Shown in pieces: positions 50,095 to 59,470 of a stretch of 64,000 nucleotides of DNA (position 1 is its first letter; every line of letters begins with the position of its first letter). This DNA is from Streptomyces sp. Alt3 (GTDB taxonomy: Bacteria; Actinomycetota; Actinomycetes; Streptomycetales; Streptomycetaceae). The notes under the pieces are model-generated. The model was not told the DNA's origin. It did not search any database and worked only from the letters and a program-made list of their open reading frames with translations. The stretch lies in contig NZ_CP120983.1 in the NCBI RefSeq assembly GCF_030719215.1, forward strand, positions 7,626,001-7,690,000, read 5' to 3'. Position numbers and translations under genes: made by a program.

Positions 50095-51282
50095 TCATAC
50101 GCTCATTTCGTGGCTGTGGGCGGGGCCGTCGGGCCAGGGCAGTCGTGCGGTGAGAACGTACCCGCCCTCGGGCGTGGGGCGGTGGTCGAGCCGGCCGCCG
50201 GCGAGGGTGATCCGTTCGCCGAGGCCCAGCAGGCCGAAGCCGGAGGCCGGTGGCAGTGCGGTGCGCCGGGGGGCCGGTCCGTTGCGGACTCCGATGCCGA
50301 GGGTGCCGCCGGCGGCGCCGTCGAGGGTGACCCGGACGGCGGCGCCGGGGGCGTGCTTGGCGGCGTTGGTCAGCGCTTCCTGGACGATCCGGTAGCAGGT
50401 CCGTCCGACGCCGTCGGGCGGGGTTCCGGTCACGTCGTCGGTGAGCCTGACGTCGAGACCCGAGGTGCGGGCGTCGGCGACCAGGTCGGGGACGCGGTCG
50501 AGGGAGGGCTGCGGCGGTTCCGGGCTGCCGGGGTCGGCGCGAAGCACGCCGAGGACCTCCCGCAGCTCTTCCAGTGCCTGGTGGGAGCCCTCGGCGATAC
50601 CTCGCACCAGGACGCGGTTCTCGTCGGCCGAGAGGTCACCGCGGTGGTCGAGCACCCCGGCCTGCATGGCGACCAGGGAGATGCGGTGCGCGAGGACGTC
50701 GTGCATCTCGCGGGCGATCCGGTTGCGCTCCAGTGCCCGTGCCTGCGCCGCCCGCGCGCTCTGCTCCCGCTCCGCGCTCTCCGCCCGCTCCCTCAGGGAC
50801 CGCACCTCGACCCTCCGCGCCCCGACCGCCATGCCGGCTGCCACCGCGATCCCCGCGGTGAGCGTCGGCACCGCGATCTGGACCCACCAGTACGCCTCGG
50901 CCGAACTCTGCACCGGGTACATCCCGATGGCGAGCTGTGACGCGATCACGTAGGCCAGGACGACCGACCCGATCTCCACCGGGCGGCGGCGGGTGGAGAC
51001 CGAGCACAGCGCCAGCAGCGCGGCGCCGCTGGCGAGCGCCGACACGGTCGAGACGACCGCGACGGTCAGAGCGACCGTGAGGGGCCACCGCCGCCGCCAC
51101 AGGAGAACCGTCAGGCAGCCCAGGGCCACCAGCGGATCACCGACGAGGATCCAGGAACCCGGGCCGCCGGGCTGGTTCCGCATCAGCGCGAGGGTCGAGA
51201 GCCAGACCGGCAGGCTCAAGGCCACGGCCGCCGTCAGCCGCCAGGCCTGCTGCCACACCCCGAGCCGAGGCACAACGTCCAT
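50095..51282 (-). CDS. NarL-partner histidine kinase with membrane sensor
   Basis: About 395 residues. Five or six N-terminal helices, a charged coiled segment (VRSLRERAESAEREQSARAA), phosphoacceptor His in RIAREMHDVLAHRISLVAMQ, and a HATPase C-terminus with EALTNAAKHAPGAAVRVTL and GFGLLGLGERITLAGGRL. ATG 51282 is preferred; GTG 51288 is two codons upstream. Divergent from the secreted peptidase gene, possibly a target. Confidence 0.9.
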   Translation of the reverse strand: MDVVPRLGVWQQAWRLTAAVALSLPVWLSTLALMRNQPGGPGSWILVGDPLVALGCLTVLLWRRRWPLTVALTVAVVSTVSALASGAALLALCSVSTRRRPVEIGSVVLAYVIASQLAIGMYPVQSSAEAYWWVQIAVPTLTAGIAVAAGMAVGARRVEVRSLRERAESAEREQSARAAQARALERNRIAREMHDVLAHRISLVAMQAGVLDHRGDLSADENRVLVRGIAEGSHQALEELREVLGVLRADPGSPEPPQPSLDRVPDLVADARTSGLDVRLTDDVTGTPPDGVGRTCYRIVQEALTNAAKHAPGAAVRVTLDGAAGGTLGIGVRNGPAPRRTALPPASGFGLLGLGERITLAGGRLDHRPTPEGGYVLTARLPWPDGPAHSHEMSV

Positions 51283-51473
51283 GTTCACCGGACCATTGTC
51301 GCCACATCGAGCGAGCGGCGGATCAGACCGAGGACCGATACGCATTGGACCCAGGTCCAACCGGAACCCCTCCCGCGGTCGGGGCCGGTTCGGTCCGCCG
51401 GGCCGATGTGGCTCCCGGGTCCGACGAACAGACTCGTCCGTGTGCCGGTGAAGCCCCCACAGGAGGAAACCTC

Positions 51474-52937
51474 ATGCGCAGAAGCCTGTCCCTCGCTCTG
51501 ACCGCCGCCGCGTTGGCGGTGACCGCGCTGCCGCCGGCCGCGTCGGCCACGACACCGACGCCGACGCCGGGTGCCCTGCGGTGGGGTCCGTGCCCCGATG
51601 GGGCCTCCGCGCCCCGCCTGGAGTGCTCGACGCTCGAAGTCCCGCTGGACCACCGTGATCCGGACGGCCGGCAGATCGAGATCGCCGTTTCCCGGCTGGC
51701 GAGCGAGAAGCCGTCGCAGCGGCGCGGCGTCCTGCTGACCAACCCCGGCGGCCCGGGAGGCCCGGGCCTGACCTACCCGGCCGTCCTCGCCGCATCGGGG
51801 CTGCCGCAGGAGGTGCTCGACTCCTACGACGTCATCGGCTTCGACCCCCGCGGCGTCGGCCGCAGTACGCCGCTGACCTGCGACCTGACCGAGGATCAAC
51901 AGCGGCGTGGCAACTTCCCGCCGTACGCGTACACCGCTGCCGACGTCGCACGGGAGGCCGGGTACGCCCGGAAGATCGCCGAGCAGTGCACCAGCTCGCG
52001 GACGGCCTGGATGCTGCCGCACACCACCACCGCCGACACCGCGCGCGACATGGACCGCATCCGGGCGGCACTCGGCGAGGCGAAGCTGTCGTACCTCGGC
52101 GCTTCCTACGGGAGTTACCTCGGCGCGGTCCACGCGACGATGTTCCCGCGGCGCGGCGACCGGATCGTGCTCGACAGCAACCTGGGCCCCGGCGGTTACG
52201 ACGTCACGGCCATGCGTCTCTTCGCCCGGGGGATGGAGGACCGCTTCCCCGACTTCGCCGAGTTCGCCGCCGGGCATCCCGAGTACGGCCTGGGCACCAC
52301 GCCGCAGCAGGTCACCGACCTGTTCCACGAGCTCGTGCAGCGCCTGGACACGGAGCCGGTCCAGGACGTCGACGGGACCGGGTTCCGCGGGTACACCTTC
52401 GAACAGCTCTACGCCGACGGCTCCATGCCTCGGCTCGCCGAGTTCTGGCAGGCGCTCGACACGGGCGCGCCGCTGCCGCTCCCGGAGGTGACCGGGGCCA
52501 CGGAGAACCTTCTGGCCTCACGTTTCGCCGTGGTGTGCGGTGACTCGCGCTGGCCGGGGACGATACGGGAGTACCAGCGAAACGTCGCCGTCGACCGGCT
52601 GAAGTACCCGATGCTGGGCGGCTCCACGGCGAGCGTCAACCCCTGCGCGTTCTGGCCGCGGGAGCGGACCGAACCGCCGGTGCGCATCACCGGCCGGGGT
52701 CCGTCGAACGTGCTGATGGTGCAGAACGAGCGCGACCCGGGCACGCCGCTGGCCGGCGCCCGCGCACTGCGGCGAGCCTTCGGCGAGCGGGCCACGATGG
52801 TGACGGCCGACCAGGGCGGCCACGGCGTCTACCCGTACGGCAGCAACACGTGCGCCGCCGACGCGGCGACCACGTTCCTCACCACCGGGGAACGCCCCCC
52901 ACAGGATCTCGCCTGCGCGGCGCAACCGGCCAACTGA
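51474..52937 (+). CDS. Secreted tripeptidyl-aminopeptidase-like alpha/beta hydrolase
   Basis: 487 residues. Signal peptide MRRSLSLALTAAALAVTALP... then an alpha/beta-hydrolase with LLTNPGGPGGPGL (oxyanion), nucleophile Ser in YLGASYGSYLG, and catalytic C-terminal residues around QNERDPGTPLAGAR and DQGGHGVYPYG. C-terminal TAP domain pattern SNTCAADAATTFLTTGERP fits SlpD/TAP. ATG 51474 has AGGAGG. Confidence 0.87.
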   Translation: MRRSLSLALTAAALAVTALPPAASATTPTPTPGALRWGPCPDGASAPRLECSTLEVPLDHRDPDGRQIEIAVSRLASEKPSQRRGVLLTNPGGPGGPGLTYPAVLAASGLPQEVLDSYDVIGFDPRGVGRSTPLTCDLTEDQQRRGNFPPYAYTAADVAREAGYARKIAEQCTSSRTAWMLPHTTTADTARDMDRIRAALGEAKLSYLGASYGSYLGAVHATMFPRRGDRIVLDSNLGPGGYDVTAMRLFARGMEDRFPDFAEFAAGHPEYGLGTTPQQVTDLFHELVQRLDTEPVQDVDGTGFRGYTFEQLYADGSMPRLAEFWQALDTGAPLPLPEVTGATENLLASRFAVVCGDSRWPGTIREYQRNVAVDRLKYPMLGGSTASVNPCAFWPRERTEPPVRITGRGPSNVLMVQNERDPGTPLAGARALRRAFGERATMVTADQGGHGVYPYGSNTCAADAATTFLTTGERPPQDLACAAQPAN

Positions 52938-52968
52938 ACGAGACGCCGAGTGCGGGAGGCGCTGGAAC

Positions 52969-53622
52969 ATGTTCGAGGAGATGCGCGACCGCCGGGCAGC
53001 GCGGCGGATCACCCCGGGGGACGGACGACCGCTCAAGCGGTTCCGCTGGTGGCAGCTGCCCTACCGCTCCCTGTTCTACCTCCGCCTGCCCGATGACGGC
53101 GGCGGGCAGGCGGTCTACGCCGTGGACGTCAAGCGTGGTCAGGACCAGACGTCCGCGGAAGCCAAGGCCGACCTGTATCTCGACGGCAGGCACCACGTCC
53201 GGTCGCGGCTCCCCGCCGCCTTCCCGGTTCCCGGCGGCACAGTGGAGGTGCGGCTGAGCAACTTCGGACTGCGGCGTTGCCACTACGTCACCGCCGACGG
53301 CACCGAACAGTTGCTCGTCCCGGACGGCGCCTCCGCCGAGGGACGCCGCGCCCGGTTCGACCGCGTGCATCCGGCGTTGAGCCGCGGGATCGGCACCGTC
53401 TCGCTGACCGTACTCGTCGTCGCCCTGGTCGTGCTGGCCGCGCAGCTCGCCGAACAGATCACCGGGGTACCGGTGGTGGCCGAGCGTGTCGGGACCTTCA
53501 CTGCGCCGGTCCGTCCACCGGCCTGGTGCAACGTCGCGCTGACCCTGGTCACCCTGGCGGCCGGCACGGAGAGGGCACTGCGGTTGCGGTACAGCCGGCT
53601 GCTCGACGGCACGGCCGGCTGA
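52969..53622 (+). CDS. Membrane protein of unknown function
   Basis: 217 residues. A basic N-terminus, a soluble beta-rich part (VYAVDVKRGQDQTSAEAKAD, ADLYLDGRHHVRSRLP) and two C-terminal helices (IGTVSLTVLVVALVVLAAQL, CNVALTLVTLAAGTERALR). No family recognised. It follows the peptidase by 31 nt and may be co-transcribed. Confidence 0.65.
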   Translation: MFEEMRDRRAARRITPGDGRPLKRFRWWQLPYRSLFYLRLPDDGGGQAVYAVDVKRGQDQTSAEAKADLYLDGRHHVRSRLPAAFPVPGGTVEVRLSNFGLRRCHYVTADGTEQLLVPDGASAEGRRARFDRVHPALSRGIGTVSLTVLVVALVVLAAQLAEQITGVPVVAERVGTFTAPVRPPAWCNVALTLVTLAAGTERALRLRYSRLLDGTAG

Positions 53623-53700
53623 GTCGCAGTCGCGGTCGCAGTCGCGGGGCGGGGGTCCTTCCCGGCCCTGTGGCCGGACCGGTCATGCCATGGACAGGGG

Positions 53701-53726
53701 GCGGGCCCACGTGGCTGCGGGCCCGC
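53701..53726. terminator. Hairpin between convergent genes
   Basis: GCGGGCCC (53701-53708) and GGGCCCGC (53719-53726) form an 8-bp stem with a 10-nt loop. Nearby 53625-53649 has hexamer-like GTCGCA/GTCGCG repeats. It separates the membrane protein gene from the SWIM operon. Confidence 0.45.
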
Positions 53727-53814
53727 CCCGCGGCCACCCGCCCGCCCCGGACCTCTACGTCCGGGCCGCCGGATCAGGCGAGGGCGGTGGTTCCCACCGG
53801 GCGGCCGGGACCTT

Positions 53815-55590
53815 TCACGTCGGTTCCCAGGCGGCCGCGCACAGGGACTCGGACACGGCGGATGTGTAACGGGCCGCGGAGAGCCAGTGGGATGCGAAGC
53901 CGTCGGCGTCGGCGGGGAGAAGACGGCCGAAGTGGTCGCGTTCGCGTCGGGCCGCCGAGGCGCACAGGGCAGTGAGAAGGCCGGCGGCTGTGGGGAGGCC
54001 CGCACGGCGGAGGCGGCGGGCTTCGCCCGAGACGTCGCCGAGCATGCCGAGAGCGGCGCGGCCCGCCGGGACCGTCTGTTCGACGCGTCGCTCCAGAAGG
54101 TGCAGGGGCGAGTGGGCACCGGAGTCGCCGGGCTCCGGCGGGAAGGGTTGCACGTGGGCGTCCGGGACCGGAAGGTCGGCGCGGCGAAGACGGTCGAAGC
54201 CCAGGTCGATCGTGCCCTCACCGGTGGGGTGCGAGCAGGCGAGGAGAGCGAGCCTGGGGTGGAGCGCGGGTACCAGACGGCCGATGATCCGCAGCCGTGT
54301 CCCCGGTGCCGTGGCCAGAAGCATCAGGTTGTCCCGGTGAGCCAGCGCGGGGTCGTCGTCGGCGACCGTGAGCCGGACGGCGATCCCGCCGTCGCACAAC
54401 GCGAGCAGACAGGCGCCGCCCGGCTCCCGCACGGGGCCGCGAAGTTCGACGTCCAGGAAGAGCAGGTCGCTGCCGCCGGTATCCGGGTCCGCGTAGCGGG
54501 AAGTGGACCGCAGAGCCCGTGCGGCCTGTTGAGACGGTGGCACCTCCCACAGGGCGGCGAGCGGCGGCTCCGTCCATGCCGCTCCCCCGGCGGTGACAGC
54601 CCTGACACCCTTCCCCGCACCCAGTCTGCCGTCCGGTGAGACCGTCGCCCCCGAGACCGCCAGCCCCGCCCGGCCCAGCTCCCGGTGGGTGAGCGCGCTC
54701 TCCCCGAGGCGCACGGCCCGGTCGGCCACACCCAGGGCGCGTCCGACACCGCCGGGGGCGACGTCGCCGACCGTGAGGAGCCGGCCGTCGGGTCCGGCGA
54801 CCCAGGTACGGACGCCGCCGTGCCCCGAGTCGCTGACCACGGGTTCGGAGAACAGGCCGTACAGACGCAGCGAGCCGTCCGGGCTGTACGGCCTGCGTGA
54901 CCGACCCCGGACGGCGGCCAGCTCCGCACCGGACGCGGTTTCCACCCGGCGCGCGGTCCCAAGGAGTTCGGCCAAGGCCGTGACGAGGCCCGCTGTTCGG
55001 TAGGACGGGTCCCCGGCCCGGGCCGCGCGCAGCAGCGTGACGACGGACAGAGCGGCGCCCGCGACGCGTGGCAGGTGCTGGAGCCGGGCGGTGTGCGCGG
55101 TGCGCAGGAGCGCTGCCTGGGCGACCGCGCCGGCCCCGTCGACACCGGCCTCCAGCACGGCCGCAGCTGCCGACCACACGGCGTCGGCCGCGGCACGCTG
55201 GGCCGGGCTCGCCACGTCGGGCGCGGACACGGTGTCGTCGGTCTGCGACGCGGATCCGGCCACAGGCGGGTCCGGTTGCCCTGCGGGCTCCGGGGCCGGG
55301 TCCGCCGTGGGGGCGGCACAGGCGGCGGCCGCGCGGTGGACGCAGGCCGGCGCAAGGAGACAGCCACACGTGATGGCGTCCGCCGTCGTCACCACGCCGC
55401 CCGGGGCGTGCAGGCGCAGATCGGTCTCCTCGTCGACCGCGATCGTCACCGTGTCCCCGTCGCGGTGCGCCGGGCGGGAGCCGAGCTTGGTGACCGCGGC
55501 GTCCAGCCGCTTGCGCAGCCGGGGCGAGAGGTCTTCCACCAGGGTGGCCGTGACCTCCGGTGCGACAGGAGGCAACTGGGCGGTGGTCAT
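53815..55590 (-). CDS. SWIM zinc-finger protein, last gene of the MoxR/VWA operon
   Basis: 591 residues. The SWIM motif C75-G-C77-x5-C83-V-H85 is in ITCGCLLAPACVHRAAAAC. The rest is long helices and beta elements with no recognised enzyme motif, for example RAVTAGGAAWTEPPLAALWE and GTRLRIIGRLVPALHPRL. SWIM domains bind DNA or proteins. ATG 55590 overlaps the VWA stop (ATGA), so it belongs to the same translation unit; the longer frame upstream to 56988 overlaps VWA and is not used. Function unknown. Confidence 0.82.
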   Translation of the reverse strand: MTTAQLPPVAPEVTATLVEDLSPRLRKRLDAAVTKLGSRPAHRDGDTVTIAVDEETDLRLHAPGGVVTTADAITCGCLLAPACVHRAAAACAAPTADPAPEPAGQPDPPVAGSASQTDDTVSAPDVASPAQRAAADAVWSAAAAVLEAGVDGAGAVAQAALLRTAHTARLQHLPRVAGAALSVVTLLRAARAGDPSYRTAGLVTALAELLGTARRVETASGAELAAVRGRSRRPYSPDGSLRLYGLFSEPVVSDSGHGGVRTWVAGPDGRLLTVGDVAPGGVGRALGVADRAVRLGESALTHRELGRAGLAVSGATVSPDGRLGAGKGVRAVTAGGAAWTEPPLAALWEVPPSQQAARALRSTSRYADPDTGGSDLLFLDVELRGPVREPGGACLLALCDGGIAVRLTVADDDPALAHRDNLMLLATAPGTRLRIIGRLVPALHPRLALLACSHPTGEGTIDLGFDRLRRADLPVPDAHVQPFPPEPGDSGAHSPLHLLERRVEQTVPAGRAALGMLGDVSGEARRLRRAGLPTAAGLLTALCASAARRERDHFGRLLPADADGFASHWLSAARYTSAVSESLCAAAWEPT

Positions 55591-56564
55591 GCGGTCTTCT
55601 CCCCTATCCAGCGGGCCAGTTCGAGTGGGCTGAGTGCCGCCACGGGCATACCGGCGGCCACGAGCTGGCCGGCGACGCCCGTCGAGTAGCGGGGCCGGCC
55701 CGCGTCGTCGAGGCTCGCGCACCCGAGGACGTGGGCTCCGGTGGCCACCAGCGCCCGCACCTCGGCCAGCAGTCCGCCGAGCGGGGCGCCCTCCTCGAAG
55801 TCGCTGATGACGACGACGAGGGTCCGGGTGGGCACTGTGACCATGCTGCGCGCGTGCCGCATCCCGGCAGCGATGTGTGTGCCGCCGCCCACGCTCACCT
55901 CTAGCAGGAGCGAGAGGGGATCGTGCACATGGCCGGTGAGGTCGACGACCTCCGTGGAGAAGGCGAGGAAGTGGGTGCTCAGGGTCGGCACACCTGCCAG
56001 CACGGAAGCGGTCAGCGCGGACCAGATCGTGGACGCCTCCATCGAACCGGAGACGTCGGTGACCAGGATCAGGCGCCAGTCGGCGGACCGGCGGGCCCGG
56101 CTGCGGAACACCGGCCTCTCGGGAATCACCTGGACCGTTCCGTCCGCCGTCCGGCGGGCGGTGGCCAGATTGGCGCGCAGCGTGCGCGCCAGGTCCAGCC
56201 GGCCGCCCGGACGGTGTGTGGGCCTGGCCAGCATGGTGCCGGTGAGGGCGGGCCGCAGCCGGGTGGCGAGCTGCCGGGTCAGTTCGTCGACCAGACGGCG
56301 CACCAGGGGCCGGAGTGCCGCCAGGCGCGCCTCGGGCAGGCCGCCCGCGTGGCGCAGGACCGTACGGAGCAGTTCCACGGAAGGGGTGGCGGCGGCCGGG
56401 TCGATCTCGGCGAGGACGTCCGGTCGGCCGGTCGCGGCAGCGGCTGCCAGGACCTCCTCGCGGACGCCCGGGCCGAACAGCGCGGCCAGTTCCTCGGACC
56501 ACTCGCGGACACCGGGAAACGACGCCTCCCGGCCTCCACGTCGGCCACCGCCCTGACCGGGCAT
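55587..56564 (-). CDS. VWA-domain protein (MIDAS intact), 5' end uncertain
   Basis: From ATG 56564 there are 325 residues. The MIDAS motif D170-x-S172-x-S174 is in LVTDVSGSMEASTIWSALTA, with conserved Thr in GGGTHIAAGM and VISDFEEGAPLGGLL. Upstream of the ATG, the same frame continues to encode protein-like sequence (APTDRWRLVLGRRPDRL, then RLATALDELYGQGRGEGSRG) without a start codon, which suggests that the natural N-terminus lies further upstream in a frame now disconnected. VWA proteins pair with MoxR ATPases as substrate adaptors (as in RavA-ViaA, CobS-CobT, NorQ-NorD). Confidence 0.85.
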   Translation of the reverse strand: MPGQGGGRRGGREASFPGVREWSEELAALFGPGVREEVLAAAAATGRPDVLAEIDPAAATPSVELLRTVLRHAGGLPEARLAALRPLVRRLVDELTRQLATRLRPALTGTMLARPTHRPGGRLDLARTLRANLATARRTADGTVQVIPERPVFRSRARRSADWRLILVTDVSGSMEASTIWSALTASVLAGVPTLSTHFLAFSTEVVDLTGHVHDPLSLLLEVSVGGGTHIAAGMRHARSMVTVPTRTLVVVISDFEEGAPLGGLLAEVRALVATGAHVLGCASLDDAGRPRYSTGVAGQLVAAGMPVAALSPLELARWIGEKTA

Positions 56565-59467
56565 GCCGCCACGTGACCCCTCGCCGCGTCCTTGCCCGTA
56601 CAGCTCGTCCAGTGCGGTCGCCAGGCGGGCGGCGGCGGACGGCAGTCGGTCGGGCCGTCGGCCGAGTACGAGCCGCCACCGGTCGGTGGGCGCGAGGGCC
56701 CGTGCGGGGCCGGTCCGGTGGCGCCGGCCTGCGCGGGTACGGGGGCGGAGGGCGTGCTGGTGAGGGATACCGGGGTGGCCGGTGGCGGCGGCGCGGCGAG
56801 TTGGTCCGGCTGCGGCGGGAACCGGTCGTCGTGCGCGGGGGACGGGACAGGCAGGCCGAGACCGGTGAGGAGTTCGCGGGCCGCGAGGTCGGCGGCCGTC
56901 CGGGCCGCCAGGGCGGCCGGGTCGTCGGCGTCGAGGCCGTCCACCCGTTCGCCGAGCCTCTCCTCGACGGTGTCCAGCAGCCGGTCACGTGCTGCCGGGC
57001 TGAGGGTGTCGAAGCCGCCGCGCAGGGCGGGCAGCCGTGTCAGGAAAGCGGTGTCGTCCAGCTCGACGACACGGCGCAGCAGGGGATCCAGGGTGCCGGA
57101 TCCGACGGTCAGGAGCGGGCCCGCCGCTGTCAGGACGCCGATGAGACGGGCGGTGAGCGTGGCCCGGGATGTGCTGTCGACAGCGCCGTCCACCCAGGAG
57201 GCGATACGCACTCCGAAGGACTCGGCCTCCTCGTGGCCCGTCAGCACCCGGACGGCCCCGGCAGCCGCGGCGATCAGCGGGGTGCCGTCGGCGGTCAGCC
57301 GGACGAGGGCGTCGGTGAGCCGGATGCCCCCCAACCGGTCCGCGCGCTGGGACAGTTCGAGCAGGGCGCGAGCGTCCTCGGGCTCCTCGGATCCGGTGAG
57401 GCCGTCGACCTGACGGACCGCCGCCGAGGTCAGCAGTTCCGCCGCGTGCGCGATGCGGTCGGCACGGGCGGAGACCGCGGGGGAGTCAGGGGCGGCGGTG
57501 TCCTCCGCGGTGCCGGAAGCCGGCGGGGTCCCGGGAACTGGCGGAGCCCCGGAAGCTGACGGAGCGTCGGTGGTGGACGGACCCGACAGGTGGCCGGCGT
57601 CGATGCGGTCCAGGAGGTCGAGCCCGGTGAGGATTTCGGGAAGGGTGGCACTGGAGGGGAGCACGGCCGTCAGTTCCGTGAGCCGTTCGTCCGCCAAGGA
57701 AGGGAGCCCGCACCCGGTTGCCTCGGTGAGGCCCATCACGACCTGGGCGGCCGTAGGACCGCCCTCCGCGCGCTCGGCCGCGTGCCGCTGCCGCAGCACC
57801 CCCTCGGCCGCCTGGGCCGGGGTGACGCCGCGGGCCCCGGCCGCGGTGAGCATCGCGGCCGTCGCCGGGGTCCACCCCACCTGCCAACGGGTCGTCAGTC
57901 CTTCCGAACCCGCGGCTCCCGTCACCGCCTGTTCCCGCGCGTAGGGGATGCCGCACACCGTCAGCCTGCGCAGGAGCAGTTCGCGCCGTCCGTCGAGGAC
58001 GGAACGGGCCGGATCGAGCCGGAGATCACGTGGCGTCCTCTCATGGGCGTCCTCCGGGCCGGGGAGCGAGAGCGCCGCTGTCTCGGCTTCCACGGCCGGA
58101 CCCAGGCCGCTGCGCGGAGCGGCGGGTGCGGGCCGTCCGGTGCGGGCTCCGACGAGTACGCGCTCGAGGGCCTGGGCGACGGCTCGGCCGGTGCCGTAGG
58201 TCTCGCCGCGCCCGAGCACCGTCTGCACGGCCTCCAGGAACTCGCCACGACCGGGTGCGGGCAGTCCGCGCAGGCGCGACAGGTCCCCTGCTACCCGGAC
58301 GACCTCCCGGGCGTCCGCCGGGCCGTAGGGATGGCCCTGTTCGCGCAGTGCCGTACAGACACGGACCGCGGTCCGGATCAGCGTCTCGTGCAGCGCGGGC
58401 GGGGAACCGGCGGCCTCCAGAACGCTCTGCTGCCACTCGGGGTCCCTGATGCCCGCCGGGTACCCGGACCGTGAGTCGAGGAGCGGGTACGTGTACGGGA
58501 TCAGGGAGACCGTGCACGCCACCGCCGAGGCGGCGCCCGCCGCGGGCCCGTCCGCATCCGGCTCCCGAGGGACGGCGGACGTGGCCTGCGCCCGTGGGAC
58601 GGCTGACCCGGCGGCCCCGGGGGCGGACGGCAGCAGCGCCGGGGTGTGGAAGGCCCCCACCACCACGGCGGGTCGCAGCCCGCTCGCCAGGGCCTCGGCG
58701 ACATGTCCGCGCATACAGTCCTCGCGCGCCAGGTCCCGGCCGTCCACGCCGTCCGTCGTCTCGGCCTCGTACCGCAGCGCCCAACCGGTGAGGAGGGCGG
58801 CGCGGCGGAGTGCCTCCGGTGCCGAACCGGGCGCCGGTGCCTCCACCAGCCGGTCCCACAGGTCGTCGCCGTCGCGGCCGGTCAGCCGGGACCGGAGGGC
58901 GGCGGACAACCCGTGGCCCTCGCCCCGCTGAGGTGCGGAGCCGGGGCCCGGGGTGTCCTGTCCGCCCCGGGCCCAGGTCCGGTCGGCCAGCGGCAGATCG
59001 CAGGCCACGGCCGGGACGCCGTTCCGTGCCGCCCAGCGCAGGGCGACCAGTTCGGGCGAGAAGTCCGCGAACGGGTAGAAGGCGGGACCTCGTTCGCCGG
59101 CCGCCCCGGTCCCGTCGGCGGGCACGGCGGCCAGCGCCACCGGAGCCTCGGTCTCCTCGTGGGCGAGCCAGCCCAGCCAGGGCTGGAACTCGGCCGGCAG
59201 CTCGACGAGGAGGACGTCGGGGGCCGCCGCGTCCAGGAGCGCCGGCAGGGCGGCCGCGAGCGAAGGCGCGTGGTGGCGCACCCCGATCAGGAACGGCAGC
59301 CCGGGGCCGGTCGCCGCGAGGGCGGCGACCGCTTCCTCCGGAGACGTGGGCCCGGCCGCAGGGCCCCGGGGAGCCCCGGCGGGTGGAACCCCGGTGCCGG
59401 GTGACGCGCCAGCGCTGGGCGACGGCTCGGCGGCGGCCCACGTGCCGCGGGTGGTCGACTGGCTCAT
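56279..59467 (-). CDS. DUF5682-type protein; 3' part probably frameshifted
   Basis: The open frame gives 1062 residues from ATG 59467, but only about the first 920 look genuine; beyond about 56.7 kb the frame runs through VWA coding sequence out of phase. Near the N-terminus GVRHHAPS (62-69) and VLLVELP (85-91), with GAFHTPAL further on, resemble the GxxH...E...G-H pattern of TraB/ChaN/EreA-like enzymes (weak inference). The middle is helical with repeats such as LERVLVGARTGRPAPA. It begins 3 nt after the AAA+ gene. It may be a DUF5682 enzyme alone, or a DUF5682-VWA fusion split by one lost or added base in the Pro-rich linker. Confidence 0.75.
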   Translation of the reverse strand: MSQSTTRGTWAAAEPSPSAGASPGTGVPPAGAPRGPAAGPTSPEEAVAALAATGPGLPFLIGVRHHAPSLAAALPALLDAAAPDVLLVELPAEFQPWLGWLAHEETEAPVALAAVPADGTGAAGERGPAFYPFADFSPELVALRWAARNGVPAVACDLPLADRTWARGGQDTPGPGSAPQRGEGHGLSAALRSRLTGRDGDDLWDRLVEAPAPGSAPEALRRAALLTGWALRYEAETTDGVDGRDLAREDCMRGHVAEALASGLRPAVVVGAFHTPALLPSAPGAAGSAVPRAQATSAVPREPDADGPAAGAASAVACTVSLIPYTYPLLDSRSGYPAGIRDPEWQQSVLEAAGSPPALHETLIRTAVRVCTALREQGHPYGPADAREVVRVAGDLSRLRGLPAPGRGEFLEAVQTVLGRGETYGTGRAVAQALERVLVGARTGRPAPAAPRSGLGPAVEAETAALSLPGPEDAHERTPRDLRLDPARSVLDGRRELLLRRLTVCGIPYAREQAVTGAAGSEGLTTRWQVGWTPATAAMLTAAGARGVTPAQAAEGVLRQRHAAERAEGGPTAAQVVMGLTEATGCGLPSLADERLTELTAVLPSSATLPEILTGLDLLDRIDAGHLSGPSTTDAPSASGAPPVPGTPPASGTAEDTAAPDSPAVSARADRIAHAAELLTSAAVRQVDGLTGSEEPEDARALLELSQRADRLGGIRLTDALVRLTADGTPLIAAAAGAVRVLTGHEEAESFGVRIASWVDGAVDSTSRATLTARLIGVLTAAGPLLTVGSGTLDPLLRRVVELDDTAFLTRLPALRGGFDTLSPAARDRLLDTVEERLGERVDGLDADDPAALAARTAADLAARELLTGLGLPVPSPAHDDRFPPQPDQLAAPPPPATPVSLTSTPSAPVPAQAGATGPAPHGPSRPPTGGGSYSADGPTDCRPPPPAWRPHWTSCTGKDAARGHVAACPVRAVADVEAGRRRFPVSASGPRNWPRCSARASARRSWQPLPRPADRTSSPRSTRPPPPLPWNCSVRSCATRAACPRRAWRHSGPWCAVWSTN

Positions 59468-59470
59468 CCG

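Noticed and set aside
55591..56988. N-terminal extension of the SWIM gene frame to 56988
   Set aside because: It overlaps VWA and DUF5682 coding out of frame, with an Arg/Pro-rich translation; the SWIM protein has a clear start at 55590 with ATGA coupling.
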